From contig JANVAS020000203.1 of assembly GCA_027563935.2 (NCBI GenBank), positions 4,960,001 through 5,024,000 on the forward strand: a stretch of 64,000 nucleotides of DNA, in the 5' to 3' direction. Numbering within the stretch: position 1 is the stretch's first letter; every line of letters starts with the position of its first letter. Position numbers and translations under genes: made by a program. The notes under the pieces were generated by a model that was not told the DNA's origin, did not search any database, and worked only from the letters and a program-made list of their open reading frames with translations. This DNA comes from Costus lasius (lineage: Eukaryota > Streptophyta > Magnoliopsida > Zingiberales > Costaceae). This document shows positions 44,831 to 57,050 of the stretch, piece by piece.

Positions 44831-44941
44831 CCCATTATACCCCTTAGGCACCAATGGGGTTGGATCTTTCCCTATTATACCCCTTAGGCGCCAATACGGT
44901 TGGATCTCTCCCCATTATACCCCTTAGGTGCCAATGGGGTT
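44831..44941 (-). repeat. 40-bp tandem repeat in the family 2 LTR
   Basis: Units start at 44831, 44871 and 44911 with CCYATTATACCCCTTAGG. The third is partial. Confidence 0.9.
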
Positions 44942-45244
44942 GTTATTGGGCCTCATTGGGTAATGAGCAAGCCCAAACCTCATTGAATGGGTTGATTAAG
45001 CAATTGGATCCAATCCAATGCAACCCAAATCCAAATGTGACCTAACCATGGTCAAATTTGGGTCAAACTGCCAAAATGAAGTTTCGCTCCAATAACATTC
45101 TTCCATCTCATCAGGCCTATCGGCGCTGATGAAATCTCCCAAATTGATCCGAGTCATCCAATAACTCGATCATAAGGCTTCCCGATCAATACGAGAACTC
45201 GAGTATCAAGGTGTGCGACCCTGTAGGTTCCTCTGACGTTGGCA

Positions 45245-45265
45245 GTGCTGACCAAAGGTCACCAC
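45245..45265 (-). other. LTR hairpin of family 2
   Basis: In the sense strand, arms GTGGTGACC and GGTCAGCAC (eight of nine pair) enclose TTT. It lies between CACTCACTGCTT and AGGAACC-AGGGTCGCACA blocks that align with family 1. Confidence 0.5.
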
Positions 45266-46068
45266 AAGCAGTGAGTGGCACCTAGCAGTGCATCGCTGCT
45301 ACCCAGGTCATTGGAATGGATATCAACATCGACATCCCCATCATTGCAATTAGGTACAGATGCATTACAGTCTCTTTGCCGAACTAATATCTGATTGGAC
45401 AAGTGTGTCACCACTTGTTTTTATCCAATCTCATGGTTATGACTAAATCGGGTCTCACCTGAGTATGGCCATACACTTTCAGTCATGGAACAATAGAGGA
45501 GCTCCATGGATATCATGCTTCCCTTAGGAAGGGGCAAATCCTATGTCTGTCTATTGACCTTCTCCTATGGGTCGTGACAAGCTCAATGACAATCATTATT
45601 ACCCCCCAACTACGGCGAGGTGTTAGGTTGTATCAAAGTATGTCCCTAACCATATAGAATGGCCAATGACCTCAAGTCAAGGGATCAATGCATCTCCTAT
45701 CACTTGTGAGGATAACTCGTGACACCAAGTCATTACCTCACAGCGGGTCAATCCAGTATATCCACCACTGATATACCCATATGTCTGCGTTAGCACCTCG
45801 TGCCTAACCAGCCCATATACCAGTCTCACAAGTACTAGAGTTGTCCCATATCCACTCTGGCACATCGACTGGGGATGATCATTTGAGAACAGATCCAATC
45901 TATCTCCAGGGACATTATCATGTAAGTACATAATCGCAGATGTAGACAAACATTGATAATGACAATTCCAGAATGATATATTTAAATATCAAAGTCAAGC
46001 AGTACAATAATGGGCCAAAACTAGGTCCTAGGGCATATACACCAACAATCTCCCACTTGCACTAAGAC

Positions 46069-46670
46069 CTAGAGGTTGAGGAATCTCAACCCCATATCTC
46101 TAGCGTGACAGTCATGCTTCTGCTGCGCCAAAGCCTTGGTCAATGGGTCTGCCAGATTATTCTCTGTGTCAACTCTACTAATCTTGACATCACCTCTGTC
46201 TATGATCTCTCTGATCAGGTGAAATCTCCTGAGTATATGTTTGGATCTTTGATGAGACCGTGGTTCCTTGGCTTGTGCAATTGCTCCATTGTTGTCACAG
46301 TAGAGCTCAATGGGATCCACTATACTAGGAACCACCTGAAGTTCAGAAATGAACTTCCTCATCCAAACAGCTTCTTTGGCTGCCTCAGAAGCGGCCACAT
46401 ACTCAGCTTCGGTTGTTGAATCAGCAATAGTGGATTGCTTGAAGCTCTTCCAGCAAATAGTGCCTCCATTCATCTTAAACACATAGCCAGCCTGCGATCT
46501 AAAGTCATCAGGGTCAGACTGGAAAGACGCATCAGTGTAGCCCTGCATACTGAGCTCTTCCTATCCCCCATAGACTAGGAACAAATCCTTAGTTCTTCTC
46601 AGACACTTCAGGATGTTCTTTACAGCCACCCAGTGCTGTAAACCAGGATTGGATTGGTATCGGCTAGTTA
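46069..46670 (-). pseudogene. RNase H fragment of element I
   Basis: An open stretch of 159 codons (46069-46548) shows GYTDASFQSD with the catalytic Asp, STTEAEYVAASEAAKEAVW with the Glu, and ELYCDNNGAIAQAKEPRSHQ with the next Asp, ending ALAQQKHD-RFLNL. Upstream, TAG at 46561-46563 (complement) replaces the Gln of GGQEEL seen in copy K. The sequence stays alignable to 46670, where G interrupts it. RT and everything upstream are not in view. It is about as close to K as the two family 1 copies A and D are to each other. Confidence 0.88.
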
Positions 46671-47595
46671 TGTAACATCCCTCAGAATCACACCCCACAC
46701 GCATACAAGTAAAATACGGGGTTTTAAAAATTTTTTTACTCTTCCATTAAAACACAAGAAGAAAGCGGCATCGAAGGACATTACTACGGAACTGAAAACC
46801 GCACAGAACTGAGTAGGATCGATTACTAGGAAATAGAAATCCGGAAATCCAGAAGGAAGTCCGGCAGCAAGTATACTAAATTACTGCTGCACAGACCCAC
46901 ATATCCTGGAACAAAACAGATGTCCACACTACACATATGTGGAGAACACAAATTTCAGAAATATTGCAGAAACTGATTATTCAGATACCAAATACAACAA
47001 TAACTCGGTTACACATTTCAGAATAAGAACAATTGTATTTTCATGACTCCAAAACTCGTATCCAACAATAAAACGAAACAACTATAATATAATATCCTGA
47101 AAACAGGCATAAGCCCTCAGGAGATAAAACGTGTCATATAAGTAAGTTAGGCACGCAGGCCTGATAAATCTTTAGAAGACAACTCTTAGAAATTATATAA
47201 AACATTAGCAAGCATTATAACAAATTAAGTAGCTGTAGCAATCACTGTCCTGACGTCTCACCTGAAAATATTTAAACAACGGGGGTGAGCTAAAAAGCTC
47301 AGTGAGTAAAAGACACTAAAAGTCATCCATAGTACACATCAAAAATATCATGCTTGCAGATAAGACACTTAACATGCACACTCATATCAGAAACAAAACA
47401 TAATCAAATACAGACAGTTATAACAATAGGCATCAAGCATGAAGTAGGGTATAAGTATACCAACCCATTCCAACTAATCACACCGCCCAACACCTCTATA
47501 CGACAGATCGAAACAGAACTACAGAAATCAGAGCTGACAGACAGAAAGTCAGAATTTTCAGAATCCAAACAGATAGTCTACATCGGAAACAGAAA

Positions 47596-47649
47596 GGCCA
47601 CAGAAGGCCTGAAGACCACAGAAGGTCTGATGACCACAGAAGGTCTGAC
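47596..47649 (+). repeat. 18-bp tandem repeat
   Basis: Three units of GACCACAGAAGGTCTGAT, the first slightly diverged. Confidence 0.9.
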
Positions 47650-48729
47650 CCCACCTCTGCCGAGGATGAGACATGCATGCATATCAGAAACAGAATGGTA
47701 GAGGAGGTATCAGTGGGTGGCCCCCGTCTTGTCAGGACGTGGCACTCTGGCCTCCAATACCCAGAACAGAACAGAAATAGTGGAGGGAGAACGGAAGGTG
47801 AGACCAGCTCACATCTACCCTTCACTAGTGTCTCAAGGGTCGTAGTAGACTATCAGCACCATTACAGCGCCACAAAAGGAGGGTAAGGACACGGAAGAGT
47901 GCTACACACTAGGGTATAATTTTTTTACAGAACAGGTCATGCTGAAACGGAGGAGTAGGACTAACCACTACTCAATTCTCACATCATGCCCAAAGTGTCT
48001 CACAAACCAGAAAATGACACACCCCAATATCCAGTCCTTAACAAAATTACAATTTGCAGAAAATCAAAGCTGAACACACTTCATAATTTTTACCATCAAC
48101 CAGAAGTAATATATGAGTGAATTCCTTGAATTCCTTAGATTTCATGCAACTATCCTTAATTCATGTCAAACCATTCTATGTTCTCACAAAGGTTATAACA
48201 CATTCAAAGTTTCAGAAAATTCACAACATATGTACAGAATAGAAATTTTTCACATAACAAACAATTAAACAAGCCTAGGAATTATAGGAAAATATATACA
48301 GATATTCATTGTAATATTCTTCCCCAAAATTCCTAAAAAACGTGAGTCAAAAGAAATCACCGCAAGGGGCGAAATTTTCAGAATCCTTGCAGAACATACA
48401 AATTTCATGAAAATAATTTCAATCCCCCACTACAGATAATTTTAATTGTACGTTTGTGAAGGAAAATGACAAAAGCCCCAAAATTGGCCCGAACCATGAT
48501 TTTCGAAAATTTCCTAAGTTCTTAGTTAAATCCCCAAATTTTGTTTTCTCTATAATTTCTCATCAAGCAAATAAATTTTAGAAGAACTACAGATCACAAT
48601 TTAAGAGATTAAACCATACAGGATAAATTTTTCTCACAAAGGAATATTCGTCCGGCACAGGTAAATTTCGAATTTCACATATGCATAAGTAAGTAATCTA
48701 AAATAGGCAATATGATATTCACAATGAAG

Positions 48730-49205
48730 CTATTTGAATCTACTTTCCAATAGAACTGAATCCGTCGGATTTGGAGTTATAACCGGGGAGGTATGGGTGT
48801 TCGAACATAGAAAGGTCGGGATTTCAGAATTCCAGAAAACAGATTCGTATATCAGAATTGCGACACAAATTTCAGATCCAATAACTAACAGAAAATAGGC
48901 GACATGGTAGTCAAAATGAATCCCTTCGAGTCTACTTTCTAATAAAACTGATTTGACAAGATTTCGAGCTATACCTAGGGAGATATGATGGTTCGAACAC
49001 ATAAAGGTCGAAATCCAGATTTCCAGAAAACTGATTTTGTACAGCTAGATTGCAATACAGATTGAAATACAAATACAGCTCGGATATGGTCGATATCATA
49101 TTCAAATAAAATCCGAATGTATCTAGTTTCATACAAAATTTATTTCGTGCGATTTGGATCTATAGGCCATGAGATATTGGGGTTATAGTACACAAAGGTC
49201 AGATT
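48730..49205 (-). repeat. Diverged tandem repeat of about 190 bp
   Basis: Three alignable units start near 48735, 48928 and 49117. Each holds CTACTTTC-like, GA-TTTGGAGTTATA-like and GTTCGAACA-TA-AAAGGTC-like blocks in the same order. Confidence 0.7.
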
Positions 49206-49847
49206 AGAGAATGCAGATTTCAGCAGAACAGGATTTTAAAACCTTATAAATATTTGTATTCGACCCCATAGAAACGAATATCATGAGATTCAAAACCCAA
49301 ATCAAGCATAGAAGACACAAGAGACATCGAAATTTGGTGAGGCATGGAGGAGGAACCAGATTAACGAAAACAAGAATAAGATTTACTTGCAGATTTTTGG
49401 TTCATACAGATAATCATTGCAAATAACGAATTTTAATTGAATGATAATCTACAATTTAGCGGATTAGACTCCTTAGGATCGAATTACTCACAGAAAAATC
49501 GTCCACAGAGAAAAACGCCAAGACAGAGGATCACCAGGAAATTCGTCCACCACCAGTCTGCCACCACCAGCGTCAGAAATTTCAGGAGGCGCCAAGCACA
49601 GTGAGGGGTGACAACCAAAGGCGGCTAGGGCAAGAAAACACAAAAGTCGTGAGGGAGAGGAGCCCTCACGCAATTCCTCTTTTTCTCCCACCCCAAACGG
49701 ATCCAAGATCCAATAACCCAGTTAAGTTAAGTGAAAAAATCGGTTTTATGGGCTTACCTGGGCTTAACCACCCTGCACCACTCCAATAACAACAGAAATA
49801 TGCGCCACCATGGTGGAAGGAATTCCAGGAGCAAAGAATCAAGGTTG

Positions 49848-51606
49848 TGTTGGGGTATGCCCTTAAGGCTAATGTTTGAGGCCTTTGGGATTGTAACAGT
49901 ATCATGTAATAAACTCTTGTGTTTATAAAGGCATGGTTATTATTCAGGTTGTTACCTTGTCTGCTGTAATAAGTGTACTTCTGATTAATGTCTCAAAGCT
50001 GTTCAGCTAGGCTGACATGCTATAATGTCCTTAGTCGATATATCTTGGTGAACATGAGACAGCCTTGATATGATTGAGACTAATATGTGTTCTAATCTTA
50101 TAGGATGCTTCGAGCATGGAATAAGATGTAGACTCATGGGTACATTAGATGTACTGGACAGACCCTACTAGGATATTCTTATTGCTTGTCACAATGTGAA
50201 TAATCCTTGTATGCTACAAGTGGCACATGTCCTTTGACTTGAGATCACTTGTGTCTCTGAATGATGATTGTCATTGTTTTGAGGTAGTTCAATATCATTT
50301 GAAAGATAATGGTTATAGACTATCTTGGATAATGAGCTTGAGTCAGGTTAGGGCACTAGTGATAGATAGAGGATTGCCGTCTCCTTGTTGAAGGAGTGTG
50401 ATGTTCTATAAGGGCCCCCCTAGATGAGATGATTGAGATAGTGTATGGCCATACCCAGATGACTATGATCATCTGATCTAATCATGCTCATCATATTGGA
50501 GTCACAGGCTTGACACGCTTGTCCAATAAGAACATCCAGTGGCAAGGGACACATGCATGCCTTGTGAATAGATTCACACTTGTGCTGTGGTTTGGGAGTA
50601 GTCTTGGAAGACTCTTTCCTTTATATCGGGAGATAGTGATGTGTTGCTAGATACCCCTCACTGATCGTGATAACGTGAGTTATCGTTACCGACATTTAAA
50701 GGAAACCCTCAGGGTCGCACAATTGATGATATGGCTTACTTGAGTCAGATCGTGTGGACTGAATTGTTTGGATTCAGTTTAAAGGGATTTAATCTCTGAT
50801 TGTAAGTGAGATCTGGTCTGATCATGTTTGATTGATTAGGACTTGAGATCGGTAAGCTTCGATCGAGAGAGATGATGCTAGATCGGTGAGATCAGGAGCA
50901 TCAGGAGATGAATGGTGAGATCTTGAGCCTTAGGGTTCAATATGGTCTAGACCACATGGCTTGAGCTATTTCGGTTTGGTTCATGAACCAAATGCGATTG
51001 GAACATGTTGGCTTGAACCGGTTCACAAAGGTGAACGCTTGGTTCAATGCTAATATGCGTTTTGGGTTGGAGTAAGCGCATGGCTTGATGATCATCCATT
51101 TATGGAAAGTCATCAAGGCCGGTTTCTCTTGAACGCCAAAACGCATATGCGTTCTTGTCTTCACTTCAACGCCTTGAACTTGGTTGGGCAAGAGGTTGAC
51201 GACGAGAAGTGGTTTTGCGTGTGGAGCTCTCGGCCGAAAAGGAAATCGTCTCTTCATCCCCTTACACACGGCAAGGACCCTTGAAGATTCTTGCTAGCAC
51301 AAGCATCACAAGGGGTAGGCGATCTTCATCTTGTGTGTGAACTTTTGGAGGAGATCTAAGTTGCTCTCTTCTTCCAAGCCGACCTCCAAGCCAATGGCGT
51401 TGGTATGAATCTCCCTCTTGCTTCAATCAATTTATCATAGTTGATTATATGAGCATGTAAGCGATCATATATGATGAAACCCTAGCAAACTTGCATGCGC
51501 CCCCTACCTTAGGGTTTCGGCCCCCCTCTTGAAAGGGGTTTTATCCGCTTGCGCTCCCCTCTTGAAAGGGGTTTTATCCGCATGCGCCCCCTACCTTAGG
51601 GTTTTG
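49848..51606 (+). repeat. Family 1 Copia LTR J, 3' end rearranged
   Basis: Starts TGTTGGGGTATGCC (left flank GGTTG) and follows family 1 LTRs to near the end. There, CATGCGCCCCCTACCTTAGG (51494, 51581) and CCCCTCTTGAAAGGGG (51523, 51556) occur twice in the order a-b-b-a. The sequence then joins integrase coding sequence of copy C at a TTTTG overlap (51602-51606). The true LTR end and any primer site are missing. Confidence 0.85.
50669..50684 (+). other. LTR hairpin of J, GTGA loop
   Basis: GATAAC-GTGA-GTTATC. Confidence 0.6.
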
Positions 51607-53558
51607 ACATAAGCCTCGCAACCCCAGATCCTGATAAATGTCAAGCTAGGCTGTTTCCCATACCATAACTCATATGGCGTCTTTGAAACTGCCTTGGATG
51701 GCACTCGGTTTAGTACCTTTGCAGCTGTCTCCAGTGCAAAACCCCAAAAGGAGTATGGAAGAGTAGCCTGACTCATCATAGAACGAACCATATCAAGTAA
51801 CGTTCTATTTCTCCTCTCGGACACACCATTCCATTGCGGTGTTCCTGGCGGAGTGAGCTGTGAGATAATCCCACACTCCTTTAGATAGTCAGTAAATTCT
51901 CGACTTAGGTATTCACCACCTCGATCAGAATGAAGTGCCTTGATATTTCGGCCTAGCTGATTTTGTACTTCATTCTTGAACTCTTTGAACTTGTCAAAAG
52001 ATTCACTCTTATGTCTCATAAGATAGACATAACCATACCTACTGAAATCATCAGTAAAGGTAATGAAGTACTGATAGCCACCTCTAGCATGTTTACTAAA
52101 TGGCCCACACACATCACTGTGTATGAGGTCAAGTAAACCTGAAGCCCTTTGACCTTTGTTAGGAAAAGGTGACTTCGTCATTTTACCCATCAAACAAGCT
52201 TTGCATGTATCAATCTCCTTGTAGGAGAATGATCCCAGCAGTCCATGATCATGCAACCGCTTAATGCGCTTCTTGTTAATATGGCCTAAACGACTATGCC
52301 ATAGCAAGGTGCTGTCATCAGCATACTTGGCTTTCTTATTATCAATGTTTTGTATAGAATTTTCCATGTCCAACATGAATAACCCATTGTTAATTGAACC
52401 AGTTGCATACACAATATTATCTAGAGATAAAACACACTTTGAAATCTTGCATTCAAAGGCAAATCCTTTCCTGACAAGAGCAGGAATAGAGATAATATTC
52501 TTGGTGATACTCGGTACAAAATAACAATTGTTTAATTCTAATACAATGCCAGATGGTAAAGAAATGAAATAGTCTCCTACAGCAACAGCAGCAACCCGTG
52601 CCCCGTTTCCAACGCGTAGGTCTACCTCATGCTGTGCCACCTGCCTTCTTCTCTTGAGTTCCTGTACATTTGAACAAATGTGAACTCCACATGCAGTGTC
52701 CAACACCCATGATATAGAAGAAGATGAAACCATGACTTCCGTCACGTATATACCTGAGCCAGAAGCGATGCTTCCCCTCTTATCTCCTTGGAGCGCTTTA
52801 CAGTCCTTTTTCCAGTGACCCAGCTGGCCACAGTGGAAACACCTGTTGTCCTTCGACCGCTTCACCTTTTGTTTCAGCGCCTTACTGTAGTTCTTGACAG
52901 GGGCCTTGCCCTTCTTCCCCTTCTTCTTGTTCCTAGAAGGAACCATTAAGACAGAGGTTGAAGGCTTGCCCTTCAGAGTTTCCTCAGTAGTCAAGAGCAT
53001 ATTCAGCAGCTCTGCCGGCGTACAATCGATTTTGTTCATATTAAAGTTAATGATGAACGCATCGAAAGAAGGCGGAAGAGACTGCAGAATAATATCTACA
53101 GCAAGCTCCTGGTTGATGGTATGCCCCAGTTTCTCCAGAGCCTCCTTGTGCCCAATCATCTTGAGCATGTGAGCTCCCACTGGGCTCCCCTCAGCCAGTT
53201 TGCTCTGAAAGAAGAGCTTCGTCAGATTATAGCGTTCTGTCCTCGCCTGTGCAGCATACAGCATCTTGAGGTTCGCTATAATCTCTATAGCCGACATATC
53301 CTCATGCTGACGCTGCAGCGGTGGCGTCATAGACGCTAGCATCAGGCAAGCGACATCAATGCTATCATTGACGTGCTTTTCATAGGCATCCCGAACCGCC
53401 CTTGCGGCGTTCGGAGCGGGCTGCGGCGGTATTGCCGTCTCGAGGACATACAGTTTCCTCTCTGCCTTAAGAACGATCTTAAGGTGTCCGAACCAGTCAG
53501 AGAAGTTCGGCCCAGCAAACTTCTCCCTTTCCAGTAGGGATCGCACATTGAAGCTCAT
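51604..53558 (-). CDS. Copia gag-protease-integrase of copy C, truncated
   Basis: Open from ATG 53558 for about 650 codons: MSFNVRSLLEREKF start, zinc knuckle CFHCGQLGHWKKDC (near 52800-52845), protease LDTACG, integrase HHCC finger, catalytic Asp residues in HSDVCGPF and TDDFSRYG, and Glu in NGVSERRNR. It ends at IWGCEAYVK, where coding sequence meets LTR J. The last three residues come from J. No internal stop is present, so the copy was intact until the deletion. One notable change is LHSDRGGEY where the others have LRSDRGGEY. RT and RNase H are missing, so it cannot move alone but could supply Gag and integrase if transcribed. Confidence 0.93.
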
Positions 53559-55337
53559 GGTGTTCGTTGCTGCAGGAATCTACAACAAGCAAGAACAGCA
53601 AGGTCAGTATCAATGTTCAGAATCAATCCAGGACTTAAGAAAGATTCTTTTCTCACTATTTTGTCTGACTGAAAAATCCAGTAAACAGTCCGAAAGAGTA
53701 ACACTCTTTTAGTGAGATGGGATCCAGATTTCATACTTGGTCTCCGCGTCCCGCTCAGGCGAGATAAGATGCACAGAGAAGACAAGCACTAATTTCTGGT
53801 AGGCTGTCCCAGCCAATCGCCAACCCGTGCGATTCCCCTTCACCTGCGCAATCCAGCAGACTGTGCCAACTGAGTTGGTACAACACAGTCTCTGATCCCT
53901 CAGATGGCTGCCTCCATGTGCTACCATATGCGCCACATATGTAGCCTACATGGTCAAGCTGACCCGACCTACTCCCTGGACCACCATGTGCTATGCTGAG
54001 CAACGAGAAGCGATAAATCCCTTCTCTGTAACACGCAGGTGAAATCCAGCACCGTCTGAAGATAGATGGACGTGCCCACTGAGTGGGTACAACACGGCTC
54101 CAACGATAGTCAGAACGGTGAGGTTTCGCGTCAGAAGGCTTTCCGAGCTTGATATGTTAGCGTTGGATTTTACCGGTCTTTTATCTTCTTAACTATCATA
54201 CATGTTCCTATGGTGATAGCAGAAGATAAACTCATGCATTTCTAATTATAAAACAATAAAGAGAAAGCATGCTGATCTTATGTGGTAAATGCCCATGAAC
54301 CCTAAGTAAGACCTTAATTTTACTTAAGTCTTCACTTGAGCTCTTTTGGCATCTCATCTGGTCCAACCCAGAGCCCTAGCGCCAAGAGCACCTCAGGTGC
54401 GCCACCAGCTGAATGCCCCTCTTGGATGTGTGCCTTTGTGCTCTTGTCTAATCAAAATACATTTTGATCTATCTAGACAAGCTTTGACTCGCAGGTCAAT
54501 TATACAATAGATTAATGGAAAAAGTGATTCGCAGATCACAATAATATTAACTTATAATTAACCAGGCACGCAGGCCCCAGCACAGCACACATTAGGGCAA
54601 CCCACATAAGATTAAATAAACAAGCATATGGTCTCAATCATCATGTGATCCAATCAAGAAATTAAATTTTGAAAACCCCATAGGCATCAATTTTAACTTC
54701 CTTATGTGTCCTACAACCTTACAATGGTCCATTGATAGGGATCCACTCATCCATCTAGTTAGATCCCCTGCCCTTGCATGCACCGAGTCCTAACTGACCC
54801 AAGTTGACCTAATGGTCAACCATGCATGCGCTAAGGGCTGAACAGCTTTCAAGAGTTCTGGCAAGCGGGTGTGACCCCGGGCCTAACTCAAGAGTGTTCA
54901 CTGGTTGTCTCAACCAGACCTCGCTACACGCCTAAGATGCAATCGACCTATGGCCACCTCGTGCTTGCGCACAGGTGCCATCTGGTCGATCCATCTAGGC
55001 TGTCAGATGGTCTAATCAGACTAATGGATCTAACCTAGAGGTGACTTCAGCCCCATCAACCCATCTAAGGGTTTATAGTAGGCGCCACTTTAGATCTAGT
55101 TATAGGCGCGCAAGTTAGGTTTTGTTTTGAAAAACAACATAAACAAAGCGCCAATAGAAGACATGCGACATCATGAACAAACTACATGCGCTAAGAGAAG
55201 TAAACATCTTACTTTCGCATGAAGAAATAACATGTCAATTTTTGCATGTGAACAAGATCTAAGCATAAGCAAACATATAGATGCGCAAACATGGATCACA
55301 TCATATATTAAGCAATCATATTAACATGCTTCAACCT
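53559..55337 (-). other. Leader of copy C
   Basis: Noncoding, collinear with the leader of A. Hairpin CCCAC-TCA-GTGGG at 54075-54087 and CCAAC-TCA-GTTGG near 53867-53879. Confidence 0.85.
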
Positions 55338-55349
55338 GCTCTGATACCA
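55338..55349 (-). other. Initiator-Met tRNA primer site of C
   Basis: Sense TGGTATCAGAGC, two bases from the LTR. Confidence 0.92.
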
Positions 55350-55351
55350 AT

Positions 55352-57050
55352 TGTAGGGTCCCCTTCAAGGGGGAGCGCAAGCAGATAAAACCCCTTTCAA
55401 GAGGGGGGCGAAAACCCTAAGGGGGTGGCGCATGAAAAATCGCAAGCGGAAGCAAGGGTTTTCAAGATCTTAGCATGAACACATGATCAACTTTGATGAA
55501 GTTGAGATCCATACCATAGCCATCACGGTTAGATGGAATCTTGGAAGCAAAGGCGCAAGTGCTCCTTCTCCAAAGATAATCGCACACAAGGTGAAGATGG
55601 CTTCTCCTTGGATCTCCTTGTGCTAGCAAGGATCTACAAGATGTCCTTGATCGAATGGTAGGATGATGAGATGCTTCCTTGGCCGAGCGCTCTTCCTTGT
55701 CGTTCACTTCCTTCCACACGAGATGGCAAGCAAGCAAGATCCAAGACCAAGACGCAAATGCGTTTAGGCGATATTATGAAAATCGCGTTACATGACTTCC
55801 CAAAATGGAAAGTCATGAAGCCATGCTTCAATGCCAAAACGCCTCCCTTCATGAACCATGCGTTCACATAGTGAACCGGTTCAATCTATGGTTCAATTCG
55901 ATTTGGCTCAAAGACCAAAATCAAACCAAGCCAAGCCAATACATGGTCTAGACCTTCTATGAACCTAATGGCTCAAGATCTAACCGTTCATCTCCTGATG
56001 CTCTTGATCTCACCGATCTAGCATCTCCTCTCTCGATCGAAGCTTACCGATCTCAAGCCCTAATCAATCAAACATGATCAGACCAGATCTCACTTACAAT
56101 CAGAGTTTAAATCCCTTTAAACTGAATCAAAACAATTCAGTCCACACGATCTGACTCAAGAAAGCCATATCAACAAATTGTGCGACCCTGAGGGTTTCCT
56201 TTAAATGTCGGTAACGATAACTTACGTTATCACGATCAGTGAGGGGTATCTAGCAACATATCACTGTCTCCCGATATAAAGGAAATAGTCTTCCAAGACT
56301 TCACCCAAAACATGGCACAAGTGTGAATCAAACTCACGAGGCATGCATGTTTCCTTTGCCACTGGATGTTCTTATTGGACAAGCATGTCAAGCCTGTAAC
56401 TCCAATACTATGAGCATGATTAGATCAGATGAACATAGTCATCTGGGTATGGCCATACACTATCTCAATCATCTCATACAGGGGGGCCCTTTAGAACATC
56501 ACACTCCTTGAACAAGGAGACGGCAATCCTTTATCTATCACTAGTGCCCTAACCTGACTCAAGCTCATCATCCAAGATAGTCTATAATCATTATGTTTCA
56601 AATGATATTGAACTACCTCAAAACAATGACAATCATCATTTAGAAACACAAGTGATCTCAAGTCAAAGGAAAATGTGCCACTTGCTGCTATCAAGGATTA
56701 TTCACATTGTGACAAACAATTGAATATCCTAGAAGGGTCTGTCCAGTACATCCAATGTACCCATGAGTCTACATCTTATTCCATGCTCGAAGCATCCTAT
56801 AAGATTAGCACACATATTAGTCTCAATCATATCAAGGCTGTCTCATGTTCACCAAGATATCTCGACTAAGGACATATAGCCTATCAGCCTAGCTGAACAG
56901 CTTTGAGACATTATTCAGAAGTATACTTATTACAGCAGACAAGGTAACAACCTGAATAATAACCATGCCTTTATAAACATAAGAGTTTATTACATGATAC
57001 TTATACAATCCCAAGGCCTCAAACATTAGCCTTAAGGGCATACCCCAACA
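55352..57050 (-). repeat. 5' LTR of copy C
   Basis: 1,699 bp, sense TGTTGGGG...GGGGACCCTACA. Its 3' end holds GCGCTCCCCCTTGAAGGGG, the module repeated in the leader of B. Confidence 0.93.
56216..56231 (-). other. LTR hairpin of C, GTAA loop
   Basis: Sense GATAAC-GTAA-GTTATC. Confidence 0.6.

Larger units (their letters stand above)
44239..46047 (-). repeat. 3' LTR of family 2 element I
   Basis: Sense strand TGTTGGTGTATATGCCC...CCGGGGTTTCCCAACA, with TGTTGG/CCAACA inverted ends. Contains 40-bp tandem repeats (44831-44941), the palindrome GTATGGCCATAC (45473-45484) and a hairpin (45245-45265). Confidence 0.9.
44239..46670 (-). mobile_element. Family 2 Copia fragment I
   Basis: A complete 1,809-bp 3' LTR (44239-46047), polypurine tract (46048-46058, complement AAGTGGGAGAT) and part of RNase H, minus strand, cut at 46671 by sequence G. 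Left flank GAATT belongs to F. The matching right flank is not in view. Confidence 0.85.
46671..49847. mobile_element. Unassigned LTR-like sequence G
   Basis: Starts TGTAACATCCCTCAGAATC, a common type of LTR start, abruptly inside the RNase H of I (left flank AGTTA). It has GGGTGAGCTAAAAAGCTCAG (47284-47303), a palindromic stretch I have seen described for plant LTRs, and no coding frame. It holds an 18-bp repeat (47596-47649) and diverged repeats of about 190 bp (48730-49205). Its right end is not seen because J starts at 49848. Family and strand are unknown; a long Gypsy LTR is the best guess. Confidence 0.45.
51602..57050 (-). mobile_element. Truncated family 1 Copia copy C
   Basis: Minus strand: 5' LTR (55352-57050), primer site, leader, gag, protease and integrase, ending at 51602 in the integrase-RT linker. 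RT, RNase H and the 3' LTR are gone. The right flank CTCTG (57051-57055) is gag sequence of copy D, so C inserted into D. Confidence 0.9.

Noticed and set aside
49848..51606. J as the missing 5' LTR of copy D
   Set aside because: The left flank GGTTG does not match D's right flank GAATG, the upstream DNA is not family 2 LTR, and J differs clearly from the 3' LTR of D.
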